64,000 bases of DNA from Saprospiraceae bacterium (GTDB lineage: Bacteria > Bacteroidota > Bacteroidia > Chitinophagales > Saprospiraceae): assembly GCA_016715105.1 (NCBI GenBank), contig JADKBO010000006.1, forward strand, positions 310,001 through 374,000. Reading direction: 5' to 3'. A program made the position numbers and the translations under genes. The notes below the pieces were generated by a model. It was not told where the DNA came from. It did not search any database and saw only the letters and a list, made by a program, of their open reading frames with translations. Below, piece after piece: positions 19,288-28,189 of this stretch. Numbering within the stretch: position 1 is the stretch's first letter; each line of letters begins with the position of its first letter.

Positions 19288-20236
19288 AGTCTGAGTAATT
19301 AAATACTGATTGAGCAATTTGATTGACTTTTTCTAAGCTTGAGAAAGAAGAAGTTCCTCCATGACCTGTGGTGTTGATGGCTCCCATCAGCGCTCCGTAT
19401 TCAAGACATTCTTTTGTCGTACAACCTTCTAGAAATTTTTTGATATACCCTGCATCGAAACTATCTCCAGCACCGATCGCATCCATGACATGTTGATTTG
19501 AAAAAACTGGTTGGTGGATCAACATTTTACCATCCCAAAGCGATGCTCCTTCGTGGCCGTTTTTGATTACAATGGTCGATTGATCATATTTTTTGATTTT
19601 GGCCAATGCTTCCTCCAAATCTTTGGAATGGGTAAGATGAACCAACTCTGTGGCATTTGGCAAGAAAATATCAATCAAAGGCATCAACGAATCCAGATCA
19701 ATGTCCCATTTTTCCTGTGGATCCCACTGAGGGTCCATAGAGGTAGTCAATCCCAAGGCTTTTGCTTTGGTAAGAAGTTTAGACAGTCCTGGAAGCAATG
19801 ATTTTTGGAGAAAAATAGAGCTGATGTGTAAGTGCCGGGCCTTTGCTAAGCATTCATCCTTTATATCAGATAAAGAAAGATCATCCATGGCACCAGGAAA
19901 AGTGACATTTGCCCTATCTTCATCATAATTCAAAACAATGGTCGCGCCAGTTTTGAGTTCTGAAGACATGATAATTTGCGAGGTATCGATACCCTTTTTA
20001 TCAAGCGTTTCTTTTATAAAATTACCAAATGAATCGAGTCCCAATTTCCCAACAAAACAAACACTTGCGCCCAAAGTAGCAATGTTATTGGCAAAAATAG
20101 CGGTGCTACTGCCAAGGGTGAAATTCATCTTTTCTGCAATTATTTCTTTGCCAATTGCTGGAAGACTTTCTATCTGGTCCATGATGATATCCACATTCAA
20201 TTCTCCGACAACAACAACATCAAATTCTTTCGACAT
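19271..20236 (-). CDS. PfkB-family sugar kinase, probable tagatose-6-phosphate kinase
   Basis: 321 aa. The N-terminal VVVGELNVDIIMD and LGSSTAIFANNIATLGA are typical of ribokinase/PfkB proteins. The C-terminal DAIGAGDSFDAGYIKKFLEG holds the anion hole and catalytic Asp. The gene lies 38 bases after agaS and overlaps the aldolase gene. In that context it should phosphorylate tagatose-6-P at C1, giving the aldolase substrate; 2-keto-3-deoxygluconate or fructose kinase activity cannot be excluded from sequence alone. Confidence 0.87.
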   Translation of the reverse strand: MSKEFDVVVVGELNVDIIMDQIESLPAIGKEIIAEKMNFTLGSSTAIFANNIATLGASVCFVGKLGLDSFGNFIKETLDKKGIDTSQIIMSSELKTGATIVLNYDEDRANVTFPGAMDDLSLSDIKDECLAKARHLHISSIFLQKSLLPGLSKLLTKAKALGLTTSMDPQWDPQEKWDIDLDSLMPLIDIFLPNATELVHLTHSKDLEEALAKIKKYDQSTIVIKNGHEGASLWDGKMLIHQPVFSNQHVMDAIGAGDSFDAGYIKKFLEGCTTKECLEYGALMGAINTTGHGGTSSFSSLEKVNQIAQSVFNYSDYVTEG

Positions 20237-20274
20237 AAAACTTTAGTTTATGGTTTCTTAATTGATTTTTCCCC

Positions 20275-21438
20275 CTAAATTAAGGCATAAATATGTACCC
20301 CTTCCACCACCCTGGCAATGTCATTATTGACAGAAGGGCTATCTGGTTTCAAGTGCAGTTCCACCGATTTATAAAAACCCAAAACCTGCGCAAATAATAC
20401 ATAAGCGATGGCCATTAAATAATCGTCGGATACCAATTTATCAGCACCAAAAGAATAATTTTGGAATATGCTGTGCACCTCCTTGCTACTTTCTGAAATG
20501 CCAATTTCCATGAGCGGCCGAGTGCCCATTTTCATGGAATTTATGAGATCCAATTCGTATTTGAGTGCGTGTTCGTTTTGCGAGGAAAGGAAATAAACAA
20601 TGATGGTTTTGCTGTCAATGACTGATTTTGGTCCATGTCTGAATCCCAAATAAGTCTCAAATTTTGAAATGACCTCGCCATCGGTAAGTTCCTGAATTTT
20701 TAAGCTAGATTCTGTTGCTGTGGCAAAAAATGGCCCGGATCCCAAAAAGACAATCCTTTTAAAATCAAGTTTTGCAATATCCTCCAGTTGGTGACAGTTG
20801 TTGTCCAAAAAATCTTGTGCAAACACACACAAGTTTTTCAATTTATCTTCCAAAGTAGGAAGTTCGTGGATGCGGGCAATCAATAACCCTGTCAATAACA
20901 TACTGGTATAACTGCTGGTCATTGCCAAACTTTGATCATTGGATTCTTCCGGCAGAAAAATAACTTTCATTGGTTGACTAGAAGAAACTTTGGCCAATGC
21001 TCCTTGAATATTGCATGTAATGATGAGGTGATAAACTTGATCACAACATTCATTAGCGAGGATGACGGCCGCAGCACTTTCTGGACTATTTCCAGACCTT
21101 GCAAAAGAAATCAGGAGAGTGGGTGTATTTCGCAAAAAATAATGATCTGGATGGGTCACCAAATCTGTAGTAGGAATAGCCTCAGTGATCAGTCCATACT
21201 TTGTTTGGAAAAGACTTTTAAGCGTGATGCCGATAAAAGCGCTCGTCCCCGCCCCTGTAAGTATGATCCTTTTTGAATGACTCAAGGCTTCGTCCAAATA
21301 CTGGACAATTTCGGGACTGGTAGCCTGCACCATGTCCCATATTTTTTTCCAAATTTCTGGTTGTTGTGCAATTTCAACAGCTGTATGATACCCCCCCAAC
21401 TTATGTAATTGTTCACTTTCAACCCCTAGATACTTCAT
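20275..21438 (-). CDS. agaS: SIS-domain sugar isomerase/deaminase, AgaS-like
   Basis: 387 aa with two SIS domains. The beginning GVESEQLHKLGGYHTAVEIAQQP is characteristic of AgaS. Sugar-phosphate-binding segments are LTGAGTSAFIG, SFARSGNSPES and FLGSGPFFATATESSLK, followed by FRHGPKSVI. AgaS proteins convert galactosamine-6-P to tagatose-6-P with release of ammonia. It is first in the minus-strand set, facing the DeoR-type regulator. The GlmS C-terminal domain is an alternative relative, but no glutaminase domain is present. Confidence 0.87.
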   Translation of the reverse strand: MKYLGVESEQLHKLGGYHTAVEIAQQPEIWKKIWDMVQATSPEIVQYLDEALSHSKRIILTGAGTSAFIGITLKSLFQTKYGLITEAIPTTDLVTHPDHYFLRNTPTLLISFARSGNSPESAAAVILANECCDQVYHLIITCNIQGALAKVSSSQPMKVIFLPEESNDQSLAMTSSYTSMLLTGLLIARIHELPTLEDKLKNLCVFAQDFLDNNCHQLEDIAKLDFKRIVFLGSGPFFATATESSLKIQELTDGEVISKFETYLGFRHGPKSVIDSKTIIVYFLSSQNEHALKYELDLINSMKMGTRPLMEIGISESSKEVHSIFQNYSFGADKLVSDDYLMAIAYVLFAQVLGFYKSVELHLKPDSPSVNNDIARVVEGVHIYALI

Positions 21439-21481
21439 AAATTACCTTATAAACAATTGAGTAATAATGTGTCAGCCCGAA

Positions 21482-21513
21482 AATGAAACTCGATTTTTAC
21501 TTTTAGTTTCATT
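21482..21513. promoter_or_regulatory. Inverted repeat AATGAAACT-N14-AGTTTCATT upstream of agaS
   Basis: A perfect 9-base inverted repeat at 21482-21490 and 21505-21513, about 45-75 bases before the agaS start. The words resemble the TTTCATT cores of DeoR-family operators, and the regulator is encoded next door. Confidence 0.45.
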
Positions 21514-21581
21514 ATTTCTAGTCAAAAATAAATTAATAATCAATACAAAGATAAGGTTTAGTAAGTTATTTTTAGGATTTT

Positions 21582-21605
21582 TATCTTTCGTTTTATTTCT
21601 TTTTA
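21582..21605. promoter_or_regulatory. AgaR-like operator in the agaS/deoR intergenic region
   Basis: The stretch at 21582-21605 has the core TTTCGTTTTATTTC. It agrees at 22 of 24 positions with the E. coli AgaR consensus as I remember it (TTTCRTTTYRTTTY core). A second, partial copy (TTTTCGTTTAATTTT) follows at 21607-21621. This 540-base gap otherwise holds AT-rich sequence and a candidate -7 box. Confidence 0.5.
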
Positions 21606-21691
21606 CTTTTCGTTTAATTTTATAATAAGTAAAAGCATGGTTTAACTTTCATTATGAACTAAGTATTGTTTCCTTATCTATGTAATTGTAA

Positions 21692-21699
21692 TATCTTTG
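21692..21699 (+). promoter_or_regulatory. Candidate -7 box TATCTTTG for the DeoR-type regulator
   Basis: TATCTTTG fits TAnnTTTG, and a TTG lies 23 bases upstream (21666-21668) at about the -33 distance. It would leave a leader of about 275 bases before the regulator start, so the assignment is tentative. Confidence 0.35.
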
Positions 21700-21978
21700 C
21701 CGCAGGTCTTTGTATTTTACTTTTCAGAACATCTTTCTATAGGTTGATTTGGCGAAAAGAATCATGCATAAGATTTGAAAAAGCTTTAAACACGTTTTTC
21801 AGATTTTCAAAACTAGCGTATAGGATATATTTATAACAGGTAACTTTTGTTAAAACAGATCTGTCTGTTCTTCCGATTGTTTTGGCCATTTGTGACGCAT
21901 CATTTAAGGCGATCTTTTAAACTTTTACATCATAGCCACATTTATTAAAAAACAGTTACAACAACATCAACATTACCA

Positions 21979-22758
21979 ATGGCTAAAAAAAGCGATACTA
22001 CTGTAGGAAGAAGAAAAGAAATTCTTGAATTGCTCTCAGAAAAAGGAGAGTTACACGTTCCAGAATTGAGTCAAAAATTTGATGTAAGTGAGGTTACCAT
22101 CAGAAATGACCTAGACCAATTGGAGCAAAAAAAGGTACTGATCAGGGTAAGAGGCGGTGCGCTCAAATTAGAAAACAATGTTGCAGTTGACCAAAGATTG
22201 GGGGACAAAAGCAAAATAAACTTTAAGGAAAAGAATAAAATTGGAAATCGTGCGGCTCAATATGTGTCAGAGTCAGATACCATCATCATTGATTCTGGCT
22301 CCACAACGGCTGAGTTGGTACGATATCTGCCAGATTTACAGGACCTCACCGTCATCACCAATGCATTAAACATTACCAATTTACTGAGCTCAAACCCAAA
22401 CATCAATCTCATCATTCCAGGTGGTTATTTGCGAAAGAATTCTTTGTCTTTGGTGGGCCCACTCGCAGAAAAAAATCTACTCAACTTCAATGTAGACAAG
22501 GTTTTTTTGGGTGTGGATGGTTTTGACACCAAACAGGGAATTTATACGCCCAATATGGAAGAAGCCCGACTCAATGAGATCATGATCCAAATATCAAGAG
22601 AAGTCATTGTTTTGGCAGACTCTAGTAAATTTGTAAAGAGAAGTCTTGCTTTTATTTGTGATTTGAGTCATATCGACAAGGTCATTACAGACAGTAATAT
22701 TTCTCCTGAAGACAAAAAGCGATTGATAGATGCGGGTGTAGAGGTAATAATTGTATAA
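21979..22758 (+). CDS. DeoR/GlpR-family transcriptional regulator (AgaR-like)
   Basis: 259 aa. The N-terminal winged helix (about residues 10-65) has RRKEILELLSEKGELHVPEL and the recognition helix VSEVTIRNDLDQLEQ. The sensor domain has IDSGSTTAELVRYL and the phosphosugar-binding ITNALNI, IPGGYLR and FLGVDGFD segments of the DeoR family. Members sense phosphorylated sugars and usually repress the adjacent catabolic genes. It is divergent from agaS, and AgaR-like sites lie between them, so control of the amino-sugar set is likely. Confidence 0.88.
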   Translation: MAKKSDTTVGRRKEILELLSEKGELHVPELSQKFDVSEVTIRNDLDQLEQKKVLIRVRGGALKLENNVAVDQRLGDKSKINFKEKNKIGNRAAQYVSESDTIIIDSGSTTAELVRYLPDLQDLTVITNALNITNLLSSNPNINLIIPGGYLRKNSLSLVGPLAEKNLLNFNVDKVFLGVDGFDTKQGIYTPNMEEARLNEIMIQISREVIVLADSSKFVKRSLAFICDLSHIDKVITDSNISPEDKKRLIDAGVEVIIV

Positions 22759-22796
22759 GCTGACTATGTGCTAGTCGCTTTATAAACTGTTGTTAT

Positions 22797-24584
22797 TTAT
22801 TTCTCTACTTGTACGGCATATTCAGTTGCGCTCCTGGAATTTTCCAATTGCTGGGCATAAAAGCCTCCTGAGTTGGCCAATTGTTCGTGGGTGCCCATTT
22901 CTGCAATTTTACCTTCTTCCAAAACAATGATTTGATCAAAGTCTTGTAAGCTGTGTACGCGATGGGTAATGATGATGGCCGTTTTACCTGCCAATGCGCT
23001 ATTTAAATATTGTAGTATTTGGTGTTCTGTCTCCACATCTACTGCCGATAAACAATCGTCCAAGATGACCATATCCGGATTTTTGATGAGTGCTCGAGCT
23101 ATACTCACTCTTTGCTTCTGACCTCCAGACAAGGTGACACCTCTTTCACCAACCAAGGCTTGATAAGCTTCTGGCAGTTTTTGAATATCCTCATCCACTG
23201 ACGCATATCCAGCAAATTTCTTCGCCTCCTCCTCGCTGACACCACTCGTACCAAAGCCTATATTGGCTTGGATAGTATCGGAAAAAAGAAACACATCTTG
23301 TGGCACATAGGCAATATTCTCTCTGATATGGCTCATCTTATATTGCTTCAAAGGAAGGCCATCGAGGGTTATTGATCCCTCATTGATATCGTACATCCTA
23401 AGAATGAGTTCTCCAATGGTGCTCTTTCCTGAAGCAGTTTTCCCAATGATGGCAATTTTTTGACCTGCCTTGATTTTGAATGAAATGTTATCCATCGCTT
23501 TGACACCAGTCTCCGGATAAACAAAGGTCACCTTATCAAAAACCAAATCACCTTTGATCGCTTGGCCACTGATTGTCCCGTCTACCAAAACAGATTTTTC
23601 TTCCATGATTGCATTGATCCGAGCTTGGGATGCAGCAGCCTCCTGAACCACACTTGCAATCCAGCCGATTGAGGTAACTGGCCAGGTAAGCATGTTTACG
23701 TATATAATGAATTCGAGGATATTACCAGCAGAAACGGTTCCATCGGCGACTAAATGTCCACTAATGATGAGGACCAATAAAGTACTGATGTTGATCAACA
23801 ATATCATCAAAGGGAAGAAAAATGCATTGAATATGGCCAGATCGAGTGATTTCTTGCGAAAGTCTTCACTTTCTTCTTCAAAATGACCAATAAATTGAGC
23901 TTCTTTTCCATAACTTTTCAAAACCCTGATTCCAGAATACGCTTCTTGAGCTATGACCGTAAGTTTTGACAACTGCTGTTGAATGATGGTTGATTTGCTA
24001 TTTATTTTATCACTAACGTAGTAAATGGACAAGGATAAAAAAGGTAAAGGTAGCAATGTATAAAAGGTGAGCTCAGGGCTTACTCTGATCATTGCAAAAA
24101 TTGTCAAAGCAAAGAGCGAAATAAGGTTTACTCCATACAAAATACCAGGTCCAAGATAGTTGCGCACTTTGGAAACGTCCTCAGAGATGCGTGCCATGAG
24201 GTCTCCCGTTTTGTTCCTTTTATAAAAAGATGTGTCTAGGGTTTGAAGGTGTTCGTAGACATCTTTACGCAAATCGTATTCTATCAATCTAGAAACAACA
24301 ATGATGGTTTGGCGCATGAAATACATAAAAAGACCTTTCAAAAGCACAAAGCCAATCACTATGAGGACAAATTGCAGCAATGCAGCACTCAACTCTTCAC
24401 TCAGATTGGTCGTACCTGCTTCAGCATTAGAAACCAATTGTTCTCGTACAAAATCCAGAGCTTTACCTATGCGCTGCGGAATCAGGATGCCAAAATAATT
24501 GGATAAACTTACAAATATGAATCCCAAAAGGAGTCTGCCTCTATATCGGTATAAATATTTGTTGATGTATAGTAAATGCTTCAA
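22797..24584 (-). CDS. ABC transporter, fused permease and ATPase (MsbA/MdlB-like)
   Basis: 595 aa. Six membrane helices cover about residues 15-320. The nucleotide-binding domain has Walker A IIGKTASGKST, signature LSGGQKQR, Walker B MVILDDCLSAVD and a switch His in IITHRV. This half-transporter should work as a homodimeric exporter of lipids or drugs in the inner membrane. It is convergent with the regulator gene, so it is not part of the sugar set. Confidence 0.9.
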   Translation of the reverse strand: MKHLLYINKYLYRYRGRLLLGFIFVSLSNYFGILIPQRIGKALDFVREQLVSNAEAGTTNLSEELSAALLQFVLIVIGFVLLKGLFMYFMRQTIIVVSRLIEYDLRKDVYEHLQTLDTSFYKRNKTGDLMARISEDVSKVRNYLGPGILYGVNLISLFALTIFAMIRVSPELTFYTLLPLPFLSLSIYYVSDKINSKSTIIQQQLSKLTVIAQEAYSGIRVLKSYGKEAQFIGHFEEESEDFRKKSLDLAIFNAFFFPLMILLINISTLLVLIISGHLVADGTVSAGNILEFIIYVNMLTWPVTSIGWIASVVQEAAASQARINAIMEEKSVLVDGTISGQAIKGDLVFDKVTFVYPETGVKAMDNISFKIKAGQKIAIIGKTASGKSTIGELILRMYDINEGSITLDGLPLKQYKMSHIRENIAYVPQDVFLFSDTIQANIGFGTSGVSEEEAKKFAGYASVDEDIQKLPEAYQALVGERGVTLSGGQKQRVSIARALIKNPDMVILDDCLSAVDVETEHQILQYLNSALAGKTAIIITHRVHSLQDFDQIIVLEEGKIAEMGTHEQLANSGGFYAQQLENSRSATEYAVQVEK

Positions 24585-24739
24585 ATTTTCCTTTTGTCTG
24601 TAGAAACTACAAAACTAACTTATAAGGAGACAATAAGGAAGGGAATGAGTTGCCAATTGGCATTAAATAAATCTTAATCTTTCGATAAAATCATAAATCC
24701 AGATCAATTTTATCCCTAGAATTAAAATGAACTGTTAAT

Positions 24740-26002
24740 TCAATTTAATTCGTTTAAAACTTCACCCAAAGCTTGTACTGCTTGATAGACGTCTTCAAAG
24801 TTATTGTAAATAGGGGCCGGACTGAGTCTGATCACATCTGGATTTCGCCAATCGCCCAGTACTCCTTTTGACCTCAATTGATCAAATATGGTCCTGTTTC
24901 CTCCCTTTATCCTGATAGAAAGTTGTGCTCCTCTTCGATCAACAGCTTGAGGGGTAATGATGGACACGCGTTCATCATTCAATCCCAAAATAAGCGATTC
25001 CAAATAGGATGTGAGGGCAATGCTCTTTTTCCTCAGTGCTTCTATGCCTGCATTTGAGTGGAGATGCAACGAAGCATTCAATGGCACCAAAGAAAAAATG
25101 GGCTGATTGCTGATTTGGTAGGCTTCTGCTCCTCTCATGGGTTTGAATGTTTCCTCCATCAAAAATCTTTCTTTACGATCTTGGCCCCACCACCCTCGCA
25201 ATGGTGTCAGCATCGCATTGTCAAAATGTTGTTCATGAAGGAACATACCTGCCAAACTACCAGGCCCTCCATTGAGGTATTTATAAGTGCACCAGACCGC
25301 AAAATCGATTCCATTATTGTGCAGGTCTACGGGCACATTTCCCGCTGCATGTGCTAAGTCCAAACCCAATATGCATTGATGTGCTGTTGTTATGGCGCGC
25401 AAAAAAGCCAAGTCATAAAATTGACCAGAAAAATAATTGACGCCACCAAGAATTACCATTGCAATTTCATGCCCATGTTTTTCGAATGTGCGTTTAATGC
25501 TTTCATTGGAAACCAAGGCTCCTTCATCGGCTTCCAGAATCAGCAAACCATCTTTGATGCCCTTTGATTGCAAAAAACTATCCACGGCATATCTGTCTGA
25601 AGGAAAAGCAGAGTGGTCAATGAGGATCTTATACTTGGTGGGTGTAGGATGGTAAAAAGCGGTCATCATGAGGTGAAGATTCACCGTCAAAGTATTCATA
25701 ATGGTAACTTCATCTGGCATAGCTCCCACAATGGTTGCCATGGGTTCTTTAAGCGCATAATGATAATCAATCCAATTGGTAGGGCCGTCAAAATGCCCTT
25801 CCACCGCTAAAGTAGACCACCTATCCATTTCAAAATCGATGTCTTCTTTCGCTTGTTTTGGTTGCAAACCGAGAGAGTTGCCACATAGGTAAATAATTTC
25901 TTTACCTCCGGCGTCTACAGGAAAATTAAATGCTTGTCTATAAGCTTTCAGAGGGTCAATGTCATCATCTTGTAGAAAATTAGGTTTGAGCTTTTGCATC
26001 AT
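24740..26002 (-). CDS. kynU: Kynureninase
   Basis: 420 aa, full length. It is a PLP enzyme that cleaves kynurenine or 3-hydroxykynurenine to anthranilate or 3-hydroxyanthranilate plus alanine. Diagnostic segments are YLCGNSLGLQPKQA, the substrate loop HFDGPTNWIDYH, DLAHAAGNVP and CTYKYLNGGPGS with the PLP lysine. The gene overlaps the upstream membrane-protein gene by 4 bases (ATGA). No other tryptophan-to-nicotinate genes are in the window. Confidence 0.93.
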   Translation of the reverse strand: MMQKLKPNFLQDDDIDPLKAYRQAFNFPVDAGGKEIIYLCGNSLGLQPKQAKEDIDFEMDRWSTLAVEGHFDGPTNWIDYHYALKEPMATIVGAMPDEVTIMNTLTVNLHLMMTAFYHPTPTKYKILIDHSAFPSDRYAVDSFLQSKGIKDGLLILEADEGALVSNESIKRTFEKHGHEIAMVILGGVNYFSGQFYDLAFLRAITTAHQCILGLDLAHAAGNVPVDLHNNGIDFAVWCTYKYLNGGPGSLAGMFLHEQHFDNAMLTPLRGWWGQDRKERFLMEETFKPMRGAEAYQISNQPIFSLVPLNASLHLHSNAGIEALRKKSIALTSYLESLILGLNDERVSIITPQAVDRRGAQLSIRIKGGNRTIFDQLRSKGVLGDWRNPDVIRLSPAPIYNNFEDVYQAVQALGEVLNELN

Positions 26003-26829
26003 CCTTGATTAAATACCTTTGAAAGAGCAGCCCCTTCGTGTGGTAACTGTGATAAATAAAAAGACTTATTGGTAAAAAAGGCCACGATATGCACAACTAA
26101 AATGTCCAAATTTTCAAATCCACAAATCTGACAAATATCTTGCTTTGTCATTTCAAAAATCATTTCTGGCACTTCCCATCCAAGGTGATTTACTGTAGGA
26201 TAATCTTTATCTGGGTGCACATGAGTGAAAGCATCTACATATGCATGCAGAGCAATGTTGTAATATTTTTTGGGCTCAACAACACCATGCACAGCTTGAT
26301 CCATGGTGAGGATTATGACCTTATCTGTATGTTCCGTTTCCACTCGGTGTAAAAATTGAAATTGCGGCGTTGGAAAGGCATGGACATAGATAAATATTCG
26401 ATCGTAATCATCGAGTAAATAATCCTCCAAGCCAAATGTAAGGTTGATGGCTTGGCTGGCGATGATGGCTTTGATGTCTTCAGGTACAGGTTTTTGCTCC
26501 TTGTTTGCCACTACCATAAATTCACGCGCAAAGAGGTAATTACTGAGTCTGTTTCTATACTCTTGTTGATGATCTTTTTTCAATGATTGGTAATAATATC
26601 CAAATTTATCCAGCCACTTGATGATAGGTTCATCCAATGGTGCGGGATTTTTTTTCAACCACCAGTAGTCTATTTGAGCATGTCCTACATAAATGGCAAC
26701 GATGAGGATGACAGGGACAAAAATCCAGACCATGAGTCCATTATTATTGCCGTATCCAAAATATAGGATAAGGATTCCTATGATGAATAATGGAAAGTAT
26801 AAAATATTGGAAAGAGACCTGATATTCAA
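25999..26829 (-). CDS. Membrane-anchored MtfA-like protein lacking HEXXH
   Basis: 276 aa. Two hydrophobic segments lie at about 10-27 and 34-52, and the rest is cytoplasmic. The pattern VPEDIKAIIASQAINLTFG and the following IFIYVHAFPTPQF resemble MtfA, the Mlc-titrating peptidase. The expected zinc motif is not present; the equivalent stretch reads NIALHAYVDAFTHVHP. It could be a non-catalytic relative. It is translationally coupled to kynU and 6 bases from the MFS gene stop, implying one transcript. Confidence 0.6.
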   Translation of the reverse strand: MNIRSLSNILYFPLFIIGILILYFGYGNNNGLMVWIFVPVILIVAIYVGHAQIDYWWLKKNPAPLDEPIIKWLDKFGYYYQSLKKDHQQEYRNRLSNYLFAREFMVVANKEQKPVPEDIKAIIASQAINLTFGLEDYLLDDYDRIFIYVHAFPTPQFQFLHRVETEHTDKVIILTMDQAVHGVVEPKKYYNIALHAYVDAFTHVHPDKDYPTVNHLGWEVPEMIFEMTKQDICQICGFENLDILVVHIVAFFTNKSFYLSQLPHEGAALSKVFNQG

Positions 26830-26834
26830 AATGC

Positions 26835-28070
26835 TTAAATTTTTTCTAATGTAACGGATTTTGGCCTTTGTTGTTTTTTAAAACCAAGATAACTGATCAA
26901 TGTACCAATCAAGAAAAGGACAGCACCCAACATAAAAGGCGAACCCGGAAAATAAAATGGAGTGTCTGATTTCGTAGTAAAATAAAATAAATTATTCATC
27001 AATAAAGGACCGATGATGGATGTAAGACTGATCAAAGAAGTATTGAGCCCTTGCACTTCTCCCTGTTGATTGGGCAAAACTTCCCCTGTTATCATGGCTT
27101 GCGCGGCGGGTCCTGCTATACCACCAAGGCAGTAAGGTATAAGGATGACAAACATATGCCACCCTTTGAAAGCAAAAGCAAAGAGGACCATTGAAAGGCC
27201 ATAAATGAGCAAGCCAAGGTAAAGGCTTTTTTCATTGCCCAAAATAGGGTTGACCCATCTGATCAAAACTCCTTGGACAATTCCCACCATGAGGCCAGCC
27301 ATAGCCAAAGACAACCCAATCATTTTTTCACTCCATTGAAATTTTTCTATCTTAAAAAATGACCAATTACTTTGCACAGCATGTGAACCAATGGCTATAA
27401 GAAATAATACCAAAAACAATCGGTGCAATTTTGGGTATTTTTTAAATTGTAATAAAGCACCTAGAGGATTTGCTCGTTTCCACGAAAAAGGTCTTCTATT
27501 TTCAGGACTCAATGATTCTGGCAACATAAAGTAACCCAAGATGAAATTGATCGAACAAAGAATTGCCGCAGCATAAAAAGGAACTTTCAAACCAATTCCA
27601 CCTAAAAGACCACCCAAAGCAGGACCAAGTATAAAACCAACGCCAAATGCTGCACCCGTGATTCCAAAATTTTTCGCCCTATCCTCAGGTGAACTTACAT
27701 CTGCAATGTATGCCATGGCTGTAGTAATGCTGGCGCCTGTAAATCCAGCTATCAATCTTCCTACAAAAAGCCAACCTAAGCTTGTAGCCAATCCAAGAAT
27801 GACGTAATCAATGATAAATGCAGCAATGGAAGCCAGAAGCACCGGCCTTCTCCCAAATCTATCGCTCAAATTCCCAATCAGTGGTGCGCATAAAAATTGC
27901 ATTCCAGCGTAGGCCAAGGTCAAAAACGAGGCAGTACTACTTGCTTCTGCTACTGGTTTACCTGTGAGTGTGGTAATCAAGCCAGGTAAAACCGGAATGA
28001 TCAGCCCGAAACCCATTATGTCGATCACCAACGTTATAAATATAAAAAATATAGGACCACGCGATTTCAT
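26835..28070 (-). CDS. MFS efflux transporter, TetA/DHA1 type
   Basis: About 411 aa from ATG at 28070 (MKSRGPIFFIFITLVIDIMGFG); the frame is open 39 bases further upstream but that segment is unlike the family. Features include GFGLIIPVLP in TM1, the motif A loop GNLSDRFGRRPVLLAS, and GPALGGLLG in TM5 (antiporter motif C). These are hallmarks of 12-TM drug:H+ antiporters near TetA. It is first in a likely three-gene transcript with the MtfA-like gene and kynU. The substrate is unknown. Confidence 0.85.
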   Translation of the reverse strand: MKSRGPIFFIFITLVIDIMGFGLIIPVLPGLITTLTGKPVAEASSTASFLTLAYAGMQFLCAPLIGNLSDRFGRRPVLLASIAAFIIDYVILGLATSLGWLFVGRLIAGFTGASITTAMAYIADVSSPEDRAKNFGITGAAFGVGFILGPALGGLLGGIGLKVPFYAAAILCSINFILGYFMLPESLSPENRRPFSWKRANPLGALLQFKKYPKLHRLFLVLFLIAIGSHAVQSNWSFFKIEKFQWSEKMIGLSLAMAGLMVGIVQGVLIRWVNPILGNEKSLYLGLLIYGLSMVLFAFAFKGWHMFVILIPYCLGGIAGPAAQAMITGEVLPNQQGEVQGLNTSLISLTSIIGPLLMNNLFYFTTKSDTPFYFPGSPFMLGAVLFLIGTLISYLGFKKQQRPKSVTLEKI

Positions 28071-28189
28071 AATGGTATAATTGTAATTTTTACAATCAAA
28101 GATAGCCAATGCTTCAATATCCAGCGGATGGAAAAACAGATTTGGTTATTTTAAATTGAAAGGTTTTTCAAGAACTCAATCATCTTTCC

